This document shows, in pieces, positions 29,963-39,613 of a DNA stretch of 64,000 bases. The DNA is from Fusobacterium sp. JB019 (GTDB lineage Bacteria; Fusobacteriota; Fusobacteriia; Fusobacteriales; Fusobacteriaceae): assembly GCA_030673965.1 (NCBI GenBank), contig JAUTCN010000011.1, positions 1 to 64,000 on the forward strand. Direction: 5' to 3'. Under the pieces are notes generated by a model that did no database searches, had not been told where the DNA came from, and saw only the letters and a list, made by a program, of their open reading frames with translations. How positions within the stretch are numbered: the stretch's first letter is position 1; each line of letters opens with the position of its first letter. The position numbers and the translations under genes were made by a program.

Positions 29963-31594
29963 ATGAAAAATAAAATGTTTTGTTGGCAATGTCAGGAGAC
30001 TGCAGGGAATAAGGGGTGTACAATGTCAGGAGTTTGTGGAAAAACTTCAGAAGTATCGTGGCTTCAAGATTTATTAGTTTATGTAACAAAAGGTTTATCA
30101 GAAGTAGCGATAAAGATAAGAGAAGAAGGAAAAGAAGTTTCAAGAGAAGTGAATCATATGATTTCTTTGAATATGTTTGCTACAATAACAAATGCAAATT
30201 TTGATGATGAAGCTATAAAAGATAAGATAGAAAAGACTATAGAGTTAAAAGATCAATTATTAGAAAATTTAGAAAATAAAGAAAAATTATCAAAAGCTTC
30301 TTTAGTAAATATAAAAAGAAGTGAATATGATATTAAAAATAAAGAAATAGGTATATTAGCAACTGAAGATGAAGATATTAGAAGTTTGAGAGAGCTAATT
30401 ACTTATGGTATTAAAGGATTAGCAGCTTATTTAAAACATGCAAATGTTTTGGAAAAGAATAGTGAAGAAATAGATAAATTTATGCAAAAAGCTTTGGCAA
30501 ACACATTAGATGATAGCTTAACAATTGAGGAATTAATAGCCTTAACTTTAGAAACAGGAAAATTTGGAGTAGATGGAATGGCGTTACTTGATTCTGCTAA
30601 TACAACTGCTTATGGAAACCCTGAAATAACAGAAGTTAATATTGGAGTTAGATCAAATCCAGGTATACTTGTTTCAGGTCATGATTTAAAAGATTTAGAA
30701 ATGTTATTAGATCAAACTAAAGGAACAGGAATTGATGTTTACACTCATTCAGAAATGTTACCAGCTCATTATTATCCAAAATTTAAAAAATATGAAAATT
30801 TTGCAGGAAATTATGGAAATGCTTGGTGGAAGCAAAAAGAAGAATTCGAATCATTTAATGGACCAATTCTTATGACAACAAATTGTATAGTTCCTCCAAA
30901 TGTATCATATAAAAATAAACTTTTTACAACAGGAGCATCAGGATTCCCAGGATGTAAACATATTGCAGGAAAAATCGGAGAAGACAAAGATTTTTCAGAA
31001 ATTATAGAAATGGCTAAAAATTCTTTGCCTCCAAAAGAAATAGAAACAGGAAAAATAATAGGAGGTTTTGCTCATAATCAAGTATTAGCATTAGGAGATA
31101 AAATAGTAGAAGCTGTTAATAGTGGAGCTATTAAAAAGTTTGTTGTAATGGCGGGCTGTGATGGAAGGGCTAAATCAAGAAATTATTATACAGATTTTGC
31201 AAAGGCATTACCTAAAGATGCAGTAATCTTAACTGCCGGTTGTGCTAAGTATAAATACAATAAATTAGATTTAGGAGATATTGGTGGGATACCAAGAGTT
31301 TTAGATGCAGGACAATGTAATGATTCTTATTCTTTAGCAGTAATAGCTTTAAAATTAAAAGAAATTTTTGGATTAGATGATATAAACAAACTTCCAATAA
31401 TTTATAATATTGCATGGTATGAGCAAAAAGCTGTAATAGTTTTATTAGCTTTACTTTACTTAGGAGTTAAGAATATTCATTTAGGTCCAACATTACCAGC
31501 ATTTTTATCACCAAATGTAGTAAATGTATTAGTTAATAATTTTAAAATAGCGGGAATAGGAACAGTTGAAGAAGATATAAAATTGTTTTTTTAA
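29963..31594 (+). CDS. hcp: hydroxylamine reductase / hybrid-cluster protein
   Basis: The start chosen is ATG 29963, 9 bases after AGGAGG; the in-frame ATG at 29954 touches the ribosome-binding site. The 543-residue protein has the N-terminal cluster motif C7-x2-C10-x8-C19-x5-C25 of the anaerobe-type enzymes. It also has the hybrid-cluster ligands in [30 protein letters not shown] and AGCAKYKYN. Hcp removes reactive nitrogen species (NO or hydroxylamine). It stands with a ferredoxin and a Crp/Fnr-type regulator, the known hcp-frdX-hcpR group, and has a matching operator upstream. Confidence 0.96.
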   Translation: MKNKMFCWQCQETAGNKGCTMSGVCGKTSEVSWLQDLLVYVTKGLSEVAIKIREEGKEVSREVNHMISLNMFATITNANFDDEAIKDKIEKTIELKDQLLENLENKEKLSKASLVNIKRSEYDIKNKEIGILATEDEDIRSLRELITYGIKGLAAYLKHANVLEKNSEEIDKFMQKALANTLDDSLTIEELIALTLETGKFGVDGMALLDSANTTAYGNPEITEVNIGVRSNPGILVSGHDLKDLEMLLDQTKGTGIDVYTHSEMLPAHYYPKFKKYENFAGNYGNAWWKQKEEFESFNGPILMTTNCIVPPNVSYKNKLFTTGASGFPGCKHIAGKIGEDKDFSEIIEMAKNSLPPKEIETGKIIGGFAHNQVLALGDKIVEAVNSGAIKKFVVMAGCDGRAKSRNYYTDFAKALPKDAVILTAGCAKYKYNKLDLGDIGGIPRVLDAGQCNDSYSLAVIALKLKEIFGLDDINKLPIIYNIAWYEQKAVIVLLALLYLGVKNIHLGPTLPAFLSPNVVNVLVNNFKIAGIGTVEEDIKLFF

Positions 31595-31605
31595 ACTTAA
31601 AATTT

Positions 31606-31640
31606 AAAAAAAGCAGAGTTTATTTAAACTCTGCTTTTTT
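31606..31640 (+). terminator. intrinsic terminator after hcp
   Basis: An AAAAAGCAGAGTTT / AAACTCTGCTTTTT stem ends in a T run. Confidence 0.9.
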
Positions 31641-31661
31641 AATTCTTTATAAGAAATTAAA

Positions 31662-31697
31662 GTAAAAAAATTCCTTTAGATACAATCTAAAGGAATT
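31662..31697 (-). terminator. intrinsic terminator of the ferredoxin gene
   Basis: AATTCCTTTAGA (31669-31680) pairs with TCTAAAGGAATT (31686-31697). Read on the minus strand it is followed by a run of T, ending the ferredoxin transcript that converges on hcp. Confidence 0.88.
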
Positions 31698-31706
31698 AAA
31701 TGTTAT

Positions 31707-32405
31707 TTAATCATTAAGGATTTTTCCATCATTTGAAATAGTTACAATTTGCCAAGGAATAAATTTACCACTTTCTTTAAGAGCTATTTTACTAGCATTT
31801 TCAATTCCTCCACAACAAGGAACTTCCATTCTTATAACAGTAACAGATTTAATATTATTATTTTTAATGATTGCAGTTAATTTTTCACTGTAATCAATCA
31901 TATCTAATTTAGGACATCCAATTATGGTAACTTTATTTTTCATAAACTCGTTATGAAAATTAGCATAAGCATAAGCAGTACAGTCAGCGGCAATCAATAA
32001 GTTAGCATTGTCAAAATAAGGAGCATTGATAGGAACTAATTTAATTTGAACTGGCCATTGTCTTAATTGACTCTTAGGTTTAGCTGACTCAGTAATTATG
32101 TTATCTTCTTCTTGTAGTAAAGATTTTGCTAAAGTACCAGGGCATACAAAAGGTTTTTCATTTAAAGCTTTTTTTTGATTTTCTAAAACAGCTTCTTCAT
32201 CATAAGCTTTAGCCTCTCTTTCTTCAAAGGAAATAGCATTGACAGGACAACTTGGTAAACAATCTCCTAATCCATCGCAATAATCATCTCTAATTAACTT
32301 AGCTTTTCCATTGATCATAGCAATAGCTCCTTCGTGACAAGCTTTCACACATAATCCACATCCATTACATTTTTCTTCATCTATTTTTATAATTTTTCTA
32401 ATCAT
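31707..32405 (-). CDS. 4Fe-4S ferredoxin, FrdX-like partner of Hcp
   Basis: The 232-residue protein has an N-terminal ferredoxin domain with C13-x2-C16-x2-C19-x3-C23 and a second motif C43-x5-C49-x3-C53-P in which the middle Cys position is Leu46 (CDGLGDC form). A C-terminal domain of about 150 residues follows, with further cysteines (AADCTAY, IIGCPKLD, VPCCGGIE). It probably passes electrons to Hcp. The promoter carries the same palindrome as hcp. The ribosome-binding site GGAGG precedes ATG 32405. Confidence 0.85.
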   Translation of the reverse strand: MIRKIIKIDEEKCNGCGLCVKACHEGAIAMINGKAKLIRDDYCDGLGDCLPSCPVNAISFEEREAKAYDEEAVLENQKKALNEKPFVCPGTLAKSLLQEEDNIITESAKPKSQLRQWPVQIKLVPINAPYFDNANLLIAADCTAYAYANFHNEFMKNKVTIIGCPKLDMIDYSEKLTAIIKNNNIKSVTVIRMEVPCCGGIENASKIALKESGKFIPWQIVTISNDGKILND

Positions 32406-32459
32406 AATATATCCTCCTTAAACTTTATAATATATTTTAAAACTTTTTAATAAAAAAAT

Positions 32460-32477
32460 ACGTTGCTTATGCAACAT
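32460..32477 (-). promoter_or_regulatory. HcpR-type operator upstream of the ferredoxin gene
   Basis: On the minus strand the site reads ATGTTGC-ATAA-GCAACGT, centred at 32468.5, with one arm mismatch against the hcp site. A TAAAAT box at 32434-32439 lies 32 bp from the operator centre, the same distance as at hcp. This again places the site at -41.5. It abuts the stop codon of the regulator gene. Confidence 0.72.
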
Positions 32478-33145
32478 TAGTATTTTTTTATTAAGGTGAA
32501 TTGATTATTTTTAAAGTTAATTAAATTTTCTTCTTGCATTTTACTAAGTTCTCTAGAAAGTGCAGTTCTTTCAATAGATAAATAATCTGCTAATTCTTGA
32601 CGATTGAAATTAATTTTAAAGGAGTTGCTTTCGTATTTAAAGGCACAGGTTGAAAGATAAGAAAATATTTTTTCTCTAACTGATTTTTTAGTAATATGTT
32701 CTATTTTTTCAGTTAACAATATGCTTTTTTTGGTTACAATAGAAAACATATTTAAAATAAGTTTTTTATTATAAGATTCTAAAATTTCTTTTGAATCAAA
32801 TATTTTTTTGAAATCAAAAAATAAAATTTCACTTTTTTTTGAAATCTCAACATTGATATTTGGATTTTTATTCTTTTGAAAATTCATAACCTCTCCAAAA
32901 ATATTTCCAGAATTTAATTGAGTAAGAATTGTTCTGTTGCCCCAGAAATCTTCTTTGATAACATTAGCGTTTCCAGAAATAACTAGTCCTATTCTATCAA
33001 TTGGTTTCCCAAGTTCATAAACTAAATTATTTTTTTCAAAGGTTTGTTTTTTTGCATTTAAATCTTTTAGAGATTTTTCTATTTCCTCAATTGTTAAATT
33101 TTTAAATAATTTAGTTTTTTTTAAAAAAATTAATGTTTCTTTCAT
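32477..33145 (-). CDS. Crp/Fnr family transcriptional regulator, HcpR-like
   Basis: The 222-residue protein has an N-terminal cyclic-nucleotide-binding-like beta-barrel (about residues 8-120; GNANVIKEDFWGNRTIL and GNIFGEVMNF), a long dimerisation helix, and a C-terminal winged helix with RQELADYLSIERTALSREL (about residues 178-196). It lacks the N-terminal Fe-S cysteines of FNR. In other anaerobes HcpR activates hcp and the frdX ferredoxin in response to nitrosative stress. Both genes are next door here with matching palindromes, so the assignment to this role is strong. Confidence 0.82.
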   Translation of the reverse strand: MKETLIFLKKTKLFKNLTIEEIEKSLKDLNAKKQTFEKNNLVYELGKPIDRIGLVISGNANVIKEDFWGNRTILTQLNSGNIFGEVMNFQKNKNPNINVEISKKSEILFFDFKKIFDSKEILESYNKKLILNMFSIVTKKSILLTEKIEHITKKSVREKIFSYLSTCAFKYESNSFKINFNRQELADYLSIERTALSRELSKMQEENLINFKNNQFTLIKKY

Positions 33146-33231
33146 ATGGTCTCCTTTTGTATTCGTTAATTAAATTTTACCTTGAATATGCAATAAAAAC
33201 AATAAATAAAATTAAAAAAATATAGATTTTA

Positions 33232-33240
33232 TGATATAAT
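33232..33240 (+). promoter_or_regulatory. extended -10 promoter of the purine permease gene
   Basis: TGATATAAT at 33232-33240 is an extended -10 element, with only a weak TTAAAA at the -35 position (33212-33217). I saw no purine riboswitch in the 54-base leader. Confidence 0.55.
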
Positions 33241-33294
33241 GGAGCGTATGTTCTGAAATAAGATTATAAAATTTTTTAATATAAAGGAGAAAAA

Positions 33295-34593
33295 ATGAAA
33301 AAAAGTTTTTTGGAGAAACATTTTAAGATTTTAGAAAGAGGAAGTACTATAAAGACTGAAATAGGTGCAGGGGTAACAACATTTATGACAATGGCCTATA
33401 TATTAATAGTTCATCCTATGATAATGAAAAGTGCAGGAATGCCAGTGGAATCAGTATTTACAGTAACTGCACTTATGGGATGTGTAATAACTTTATTAAT
33501 GGGATTATATGCTAATTTACCCTTTGCATTAGCACCGGCAATGGGAACAAATGCATTTTTTTCAATAACTTTAGTTGCAACAGGAGCTGTTACTTGGCAA
33601 CAAGGTTTAGCAATGAATTTTATATCAGGTATAGTATTTTTAATATTATCAATGTTTGGATTTAGAGAACTTATAGTAAAGTTTCTTCCTAAAAGTTTAA
33701 AATTAGGTATAGGAGCAGTTGTTGGAATATTCTTAATAGAATTAGGATTTAAATCAGGAGGAATATTTCAAATAACAGATAATGGTTTAGCTTTAGGAGA
33801 TTTAACAAACGAAGTAGCTATAGTTTCTATAATTGGTATAATTATAACTTCTGCTTTAGTTGCAAATAAAGTAAAATGCGATATGCTTGTAGGTATTTTT
33901 ATAACAACATTAATAGGAATTCCTTTTGGAGTAACTCATCTTCCTGATAGTTTTATATCTTTACCAGCTTCAATAAAACCAATTGCTTTTCGTTTAGATT
34001 TTACAGATATGTTAAGTATAAAAGTATTACCTATTTTATTTGTTTTTTTTGTGGGAGATTTCTTTTCAACGTTAGGAACTCTTTTGGGAGTTTCAGAAAA
34101 AGCAGGGTTATTAGATGAAAATGGAGATTTACCAGATATACAAAAACCATTTTTAGTAGATGCTCTAGGAACAGTTACAGGAGCTTTACTTGGGACAACG
34201 ACAATAACAACATTTATTGAATCAGCAGCAGGGGTAGGAGCAGGTGGTAAGACAGGTTTAACAGCAATAACAACAGGAATTTTATTTTTCTTTGCTTTAT
34301 TCTTTAGTCCAATTGCTTTATTAATACCTGCAGCAGCTACAGCTCCAGTATTGATAATTATGGGGATTATAATGCTTGGTTGCATGAAAAATGTTGATTA
34401 TGAAGATTTTACAGAATTTTTTCCAGTATTTTTTATGATTGTTTTTACAGCTTTTACAAATAGTATTTCTAATGGTGTTGGAGCTGGAATAATTTCTTAT
34501 GTTTTAATTAAAGTTGGAACGAGAAGACATAAAGAAGTTGGAATTGGATTATATATATTGGCATTAATAATGGTATTTTATTTTATAAATTAA
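33295..34593 (+). CDS. NCS2 family purine permease (AzgA-type)
   Basis: The 432-residue protein has 12 to 14 hydrophobic segments. The AzgA/PbuG-type signatures are TEIGAGVTTFMTMAYILIVHP (cited in part, near residue 20), then APAMGTNAFFS, and in the second half VTGALLGTTTITTFIESAAGVGAGG. These transporters import adenine, guanine or hypoxanthine with protons or Na+. The substrate is not decidable by eye. It is monocistronic and converges on the propionate pathway operon across a shared terminator. Confidence 0.9.
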   Translation: MKKSFLEKHFKILERGSTIKTEIGAGVTTFMTMAYILIVHPMIMKSAGMPVESVFTVTALMGCVITLLMGLYANLPFALAPAMGTNAFFSITLVATGAVTWQQGLAMNFISGIVFLILSMFGFRELIVKFLPKSLKLGIGAVVGIFLIELGFKSGGIFQITDNGLALGDLTNEVAIVSIIGIIITSALVANKVKCDMLVGIFITTLIGIPFGVTHLPDSFISLPASIKPIAFRLDFTDMLSIKVLPILFVFFVGDFFSTLGTLLGVSEKAGLLDENGDLPDIQKPFLVDALGTVTGALLGTTTITTFIESAAGVGAGGKTGLTAITTGILFFFALFFSPIALLIPAAATAPVLIIMGIIMLGCMKNVDYEDFTEFFPVFFMIVFTAFTNSISNGVGAGIISYVLIKVGTRRHKEVGIGLYILALIMVFYFIN

Positions 34594-34601
34594 AAATAAT
34601 A

Positions 34602-34634
34602 AAAATATCCTCTAAGTATTTAGAGGATATTTTT
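34602..34634. terminator. bidirectional terminator between the permease and pct
   Basis: An AAAATATCCTCTA / TAGAGGATATTTT stem has A and T runs on both sides and separates two converging transcription units. Confidence 0.9.
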
Positions 34635-34663
34635 TATAATATAGGGTAATTCTACGAATTTAA

Positions 34664-36226
34664 TTATCTATCATTTTTAAGGCCCATAGGTTTATCTTGG
34701 AATATTCTAGAATCCATTAATTTTAAATCTTTAGCTATTAATGGTTTAAAATCCATTAAATCTAAAATATCTTTTTGTAAATCTACTCCAGGAGCTATTT
34801 CAATCAAAGTAAATCCTTCTTTTCTTAATTCAAATACAGCTCTTTCAGTTACATAGAAAACTGGTTGACCAACTTTTCTAGCATAATCTCCAGAGAAAGT
34901 TATTTGTTGAACAGTATCTACAAATTTTTTCTTAGCACCTTCTTTTAATATTTTTAATTCTCCATTAGCAACTTCTACTTTAAGACCTTTTGCAGTAAAA
35001 GTTCCACAGAAAACAACTTTTTTAGCATTTTGGCTGATACTAACAAATCCACCACATCCAGATATATTAGTTCCAAATTTACTTACATTTAAATTTCCAT
35101 GTTTATCTGCTTGAGCCAATCCTAAGAAAGCAATATCAAGTCCACCACCATCATAAAAATCAAATTGATAAGGTTGATCTATAATGGCATCAGCATTAAT
35201 AGAGGTACCGAATCTCATTCCTGATTGAGGCATTCCACCAATAGGTCCAGATTCAACAGTTAAAACCATATAATCACTTATTTGTTCTTCTGTTGCAACA
35301 GCAGAAACATATTCAGGAACTCCTATTCCTAAATTACCAATACTTCCTTTTTCAATTTCCATAGTTGCTCTTCTAGCAATAACTTTTTTAGCGTTTAATT
35401 CCATAGGTTTAATATGAGAATTAGCACTAAATATTATATTCCCTGCTAATTCAGGCTCATATTGAATATCGTAAACTTGTTGTTTTAAATGAGGTTCTTC
35501 AACTTCAACAACATAATCAACGTAGATTCCAGGTATTTTAACTAATTTAGGATCTAAACTACCGGTTTTTACTATTTTATCTACTTGAACAATAACCTTA
35601 CCTCCACAGTTGTGAACAGCTTGAGCAATGGAAATACATTCTGTAGTAACTCCTTCTTTTTCTAAAGAAATATTTCCTCTTTCATCAGCAAGACTTCCTT
35701 TGATAAGTCCAATATCAAATTTCATAGGTTCGTAGAAAAGTTTTTCTTGACCATTGATATTTACTAGTTTAACTATATCTTCTGTGGTAACATCATTTAA
35801 TCTACCACCTTCTATTCTAGGATCAGCAAAAGTATTTAATCCAACGTGCGTAAAAGTTCCTACTTTTCCTCCAGCAACATCTCTTAACATATGGCAAAGA
35901 GCTCCTTGAGGTACGTTATAAGCTTGAATCTTATTGTTTCTAATTAATTCTCCTAATTTTGGAGCTTTATTAAAATGTCCAGCAACTACTTTTCTTAATA
36001 AGCCTTCATGAGCTACGTGATTAACAGATCTATCTTTTCCATCTCCTTGTCCAGCAGCATAGAATAAAGTTAAATCTTTAGGTGCTTTTGTTTCTAAAAA
36101 TCTTTCTTCTAAAGCAACTTCTAGTCCTTCAGGATTACTACATCCTACAAAACCAGAAGTAACTATTGTATCATTGTTATTTATTACATTTACAGCTTCT
36201 CTAAGAGAAACAAAATTTGTGATCAT
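34664..36226 (-). CDS. pct: propionate (acyl-CoA:carboxylate) CoA-transferase
   Basis: The 520-residue protein is a full-length family I CoA-transferase with fused alpha and beta halves. The catalytic Glu325 lies in VESGPIGGMPQSG, at the place of Glu324 in the Pct of Clostridium propionicum. The N-terminal half has GFVGCSNPEGLE. It would move CoA from propionyl- or acetyl-CoA to lactate, giving lactoyl-CoA. It is the last gene of the minus-strand operon with the acyl-CoA dehydrogenase, EtfAB and a lactate permease, and faces the dehydratase genes. The ribosome-binding site is GGAGG. Confidence 0.9.
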   Translation of the reverse strand: MITNFVSLREAVNVINNNDTIVTSGFVGCSNPEGLEVALEERFLETKAPKDLTLFYAAGQGDGKDRSVNHVAHEGLLRKVVAGHFNKAPKLGELIRNNKIQAYNVPQGALCHMLRDVAGGKVGTFTHVGLNTFADPRIEGGRLNDVTTEDIVKLVNINGQEKLFYEPMKFDIGLIKGSLADERGNISLEKEGVTTECISIAQAVHNCGGKVIVQVDKIVKTGSLDPKLVKIPGIYVDYVVEVEEPHLKQQVYDIQYEPELAGNIIFSANSHIKPMELNAKKVIARRATMEIEKGSIGNLGIGVPEYVSAVATEEQISDYMVLTVESGPIGGMPQSGMRFGTSINADAIIDQPYQFDFYDGGGLDIAFLGLAQADKHGNLNVSKFGTNISGCGGFVSISQNAKKVVFCGTFTAKGLKVEVANGELKILKEGAKKKFVDTVQQITFSGDYARKVGQPVFYVTERAVFELRKEGFTLIEIAPGVDLQKDILDLMDFKPLIAKDLKLMDSRIFQDKPMGLKNDR

Positions 36227-36240
36227 AAAATTTCCTCCTT

Positions 36241-37821
36241 TTATTTAAGTATAACAGGTAATAGTGGGAACAAAATATAAGAATAAATTAATGCAAGAGA
36301 AATATAAACTATCCAAAGAAAAGTAATTGGTTTAGCAACTCTTCTCATGACTAATCCTTCAGAATTTTGCATATTAACAGTTGCACATACAGCAACAACA
36401 TTGTTAGGACAAATCATATTTCCTAAAGCTCCTCCTGCGTTTTGAGCACCGAGAACTGCAGGTAAATTAAGATTTAAAATTTTAACAGCTTCATAATGCA
36501 TTGGAGCAAACATTATATTTGATCCTGTTGTAGTTCCAGTAACAAAAGATCCTAAAGATCCAATAAAAACAGCTATTCCAGGATAAAGCATTCCAGTATG
36601 AATTGCTAAGAAAGTTGCAATAATATGAAGCATTCCAGTAACTTTCATTAAATTAGCCATAGATAGTAAGGCTGACATAGCAATTAAAGCTCCTGAAACA
36701 TTATGAAATGCCTCGTTTGCATATGCTAAAAAATTATTAGTAGATTTTAAAATCATAGATCCAACGAAACAAACAAATAAGATTGTAGTTCCAATCCAGA
36801 TTGAAAAACCTAAATGTAAAAACCAACTTGGAGCAAAAAAACGAACAAGAGGAAGTAAAATTAGAAGAAGTAAATATGTGCTCATTGCAGTTATAGGTTT
36901 CATATTATTTTCTTCTGTTTTTTCTTCAAGAGTTATTTTAAATAAATCTTTAACAATAGTCTTTTTGTTAAAAGTTTTAATGTAAAATATAGCTCCAAAT
37001 AGAGAGAAGATACCAGCACAAATAGTAGGGAATTCTGCTCCTACAAAAGAACCAATTATTACTAAAGAGATTCCATAGCAAAACCCAACCATTAAAGAAA
37101 AATAACAGATATCTTTATCAAAACATTTTTTTCCCCAAAGGACAGAAAGAACTATAAAAGGGGCGATTAAAGCTCCCCAAAAATGGATTAATCCTGTAAT
37201 CATAGAAATATTTAATATAGTAGCATGCACATCTATAGAAGTTGGAATTGTATTATTTGCAATATAAGGAATATGAGCTATAAGATTTTTAAGTTCATTT
37301 ATTCCTACGCTGGATAAAAAAGGAGTAAAACCTCCAATAGTTGTAAAACCAGCAGCTCCTAGGGATGCAGCTATTCCATTAAAAATAAGTGAAGCAATAG
37401 CAGCATCTAAAGCAGGTATTCCCAAAATCATTAGAAAGGGAGCAGCAATAGCAGCAGGAGTTCCAGCTCCAGCAACCCCTTCCAAGAATCCACCAAAACA
37501 AAATCCTATAATAATAACTTGTTTCCGTTTGTCCGTAGTTAAATTTGCGATACATTCTTTAATTTTATTCATTGCTCCAGTTCTAATTAGCATACTTAAT
37601 ACTAAAAAGGCAGACCAAATCATATACACCATCTTAAAACCATCTATAATACCTTTTTTTGTCTGAGTGAAAAGAATTTCACTTGCTGTGTTAAAAAGAA
37701 AATAAGATATTATTAACGTGTAAATAATTGCGAAAATAGAAACCCATTTAGCTGGTTTTTTAAGACCCACAATACCAATTAATATAATTAGTAATGGTGT
37801 TAAAGATAAAAATAATTTCAT
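36241..37821 (-). CDS. lctP: L-lactate permease family transporter
   Basis: The 526-residue protein has about 12 to 14 hydrophobic segments and LctP signatures: GFCFGGFLEGVAGAGTPAAI (residues about 107-126), then LGAAGFTTIGGFTPF, and the C-terminal AQNAGGALGNMICPNNVVA. LctP proteins carry lactate (and glycolate) with protons. It lies 14 bases downstream of etfA and 14 bases upstream of pct, so the operon supplies its own substrate. This position is the strongest clue that the pathway uses lactate. Confidence 0.92.
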   Translation of the reverse strand: MKLFLSLTPLLIILIGIVGLKKPAKWVSIFAIIYTLIISYFLFNTASEILFTQTKKGIIDGFKMVYMIWSAFLVLSMLIRTGAMNKIKECIANLTTDKRKQVIIIGFCFGGFLEGVAGAGTPAAIAAPFLMILGIPALDAAIASLIFNGIAASLGAAGFTTIGGFTPFLSSVGINELKNLIAHIPYIANNTIPTSIDVHATILNISMITGLIHFWGALIAPFIVLSVLWGKKCFDKDICYFSLMVGFCYGISLVIIGSFVGAEFPTICAGIFSLFGAIFYIKTFNKKTIVKDLFKITLEEKTEENNMKPITAMSTYLLLLILLPLVRFFAPSWFLHLGFSIWIGTTILFVCFVGSMILKSTNNFLAYANEAFHNVSGALIAMSALLSMANLMKVTGMLHIIATFLAIHTGMLYPGIAVFIGSLGSFVTGTTTGSNIMFAPMHYEAVKILNLNLPAVLGAQNAGGALGNMICPNNVVAVCATVNMQNSEGLVMRRVAKPITFLWIVYISLALIYSYILFPLLPVILK

Positions 37822-37835
37822 AAATTACCTCCGTT

Positions 37836-38819
37836 TTATAGATTATTAAAATAAGTAATTAATTTAGGAATTATTTCAAATAAATCTCCAACGATACCTA
37901 AGTCAGAGTATTTAAAAATTTCAGCATTGGGGTTATTGTTGATAGAAATGATGTGTCTAGCTTGTTTAACTCCAGCTACATGTTGCATAGCTCCAGATAG
38001 TCCAATAGCAATGTAAAGATCAGGCTTTATAATTTTTCCAGTTTGTCCAATTTTTTCATACTCAGGTCTCCAACCATGATCGACTACAGATCTAGTTACC
38101 CCTATACCAGCTCCTAAAATATTAGCCAAATTTTCAATTAATTGAAAATTTTCAGGATTTTGAATACCTTTTCCCACTCCAATAACAATTTTAGAAGTTT
38201 CTAAAGGATATTTTTTTTGTTTTTTCAAAACTCGATCTTTCAATTCATATAAAATGTTTTCGTCCGATTCATAGTTTATGAAATTAACAGGTATATCATT
38301 ATATTTTTTGTGATTAATTTTCCAAGGTTCATTTTTGTTAATATTATTATTAAAGATGCAGACAAGATTTTTTAAATTATAGATACTTTTTTCTAATGCT
38401 TTAGTTCCATAAACTAATCTCTGAAAAATTATTTGATTATTTTTAAGAAGAAAGGATGAAATATTAGGAATATAATCAAAGTCTAATTTTTCAGCTAAAT
38501 AAGGAGCAATATCTAATTCAAAAAGGCTGTTTCCCATGATAATCATATCAATGTTTAAGTCTTTTTTTAGAGCAGTTAATATATTGGATATTTTGGTAGG
38601 ATAAATATAAGAGTTATCTTTATTTGTTATAAAAAAAATCTTTTTTATATTCCAGTCTTTTAAATTTTCTTTTAAATTTATTAATGATTCAGAATAAAGA
38701 GAAACTAGATAAATATTAGCATTGGTATTTATAGTTAGGTTAGAAGCTATATTTAAAAGTTCTTTAGAATAATCACTTAAATGATTATTTTTTTGATTTA
38801 AATAAATTAATGTATTCAT
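37836..38819 (-). CDS. etfA: electron transfer flavoprotein alpha subunit, divergent
   Basis: The 327-residue protein has a poorly conserved N-terminal half and a clear FAD-binding C-terminal half: GVGKGIQNPENF, then GAGIGVTRSVVDHGW, then IGQTGKIIKPDLYIAIGLSG and GIVGDLFEI. It pairs with EtfB and passes electrons to or from the acyl-CoA dehydrogenase encoded upstream. Its start overlaps the 3' end of etfB by 35 bases, indicating coupled translation. It is more divergent than housekeeping EtfA proteins, with a Lys/Asn-rich insert near residues 150-200. Confidence 0.9.
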   Translation of the reverse strand: MNTLIYLNQKNNHLSDYSKELLNIASNLTINTNANIYLVSLYSESLINLKENLKDWNIKKIFFITNKDNSYIYPTKISNILTALKKDLNIDMIIMGNSLFELDIAPYLAEKLDFDYIPNISSFLLKNNQIIFQRLVYGTKALEKSIYNLKNLVCIFNNNINKNEPWKINHKKYNDIPVNFINYESDENILYELKDRVLKKQKKYPLETSKIVIGVGKGIQNPENFQLIENLANILGAGIGVTRSVVDHGWRPEYEKIGQTGKIIKPDLYIAIGLSGAMQHVAGVKQARHIISINNNPNAEIFKYSDLGIVGDLFEIIPKLITYFNNL

Positions 38820-39552
38820 ATAATCCTCCGTTTAAACCCCATTCATCTAAATAATTTGAGATTTTTTTAACAGCTTTATCAGAATCAATATCTTTATAAA
38901 TTTTATTTTGACGTTTGACATTATAAACTTTTAATTTTAAATAAAGATCGTTTTTATTTTTGTCGTAATAACTTAAAGAAATAGGTTTGCTATTGATAGA
39001 CATAATGTCATTAATAGATGGATATTTAGGTTCATAAACATTTTTTCTAAAAGAAATTATACAAGGTAAGTTTATGGAAAGTTTTTCTAAAAAATCATCA
39101 GTTTCTTTTTTACAAATCAACTTATTATTAGAATATTGAATGTCTAAACAATGACTAATTAGAGGAATATCTAGTAAGCTACTTATCCTATAAGGAATCT
39201 CTCCTCTTGGATTATTAACATCTTGATCTCCTGTTAAAATTAAATCAAATGCTCCTTGTTTTTTGATTTCTTCAGCAAGAATAGATGCGACATCTTTAGG
39301 ATTATTTCCATTAAATACAATAAGATTACCAGAAGTACCTCCCAACCCTAAACAAGTTTTTAAACAATATAAGTTATTAGACTTTGAAATCATAAATATA
39401 ATAATTTCAGAATCTTCAGTATTTTTTATTTTGGAAGCTTTTTGTATGGCAAATTCATCATAAGGGTTTAGAATCTTTTTTTCATCAATATTTTCAAGTG
39501 TTAAATTTTCATTTGTAGGGAAAGTTTCATTTGCAATAACGATTATCTTCAT
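38785..39552 (-). CDS. etfB: electron transfer flavoprotein beta subunit, divergent
   Basis: The 255-residue protein keeps the EtfB layout (LNPYDEFAIQKA near residue 30, ILTGDQDVNNPRGEIPYRIS near residue 105, and KYPSINDIMSINSKPI near residue 170). Usual motifs are altered, for example the VKQVPDT-type start and the DGDTAQVGP-type AMP loop. It forms the Etf heterodimer with the overlapping etfA product. In the acrylate pathway the Etf serves acryloyl-CoA reductase. The call rests on the pairing with etfA plus the conserved spacing of blocks. Confidence 0.85.
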   Translation of the reverse strand: MKIIVIANETFPTNENLTLENIDEKKILNPYDEFAIQKASKIKNTEDSEIIIFMISKSNNLYCLKTCLGLGGTSGNLIVFNGNNPKDVASILAEEIKKQGAFDLILTGDQDVNNPRGEIPYRISSLLDIPLISHCLDIQYSNNKLICKKETDDFLEKLSINLPCIISFRKNVYEPKYPSINDIMSINSKPISLSYYDKNKNDLYLKLKVYNVKRQNKIYKDIDSDKAVKKISNYLDEWGLNGGLYEYINLFKSKK

Positions 39553-39613
39553 AAAAACTCCTTATATAAAGTCAAAGAGAAATAGTAGAACTATTTCTCT
39601 TTGAAAAATTAAC

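Noticed and set aside
33241-33294. Purine riboswitch before the NCS2 permease
   Set aside because: The leader is only about 54 bases and lacks the conserved three-way-junction sequences.
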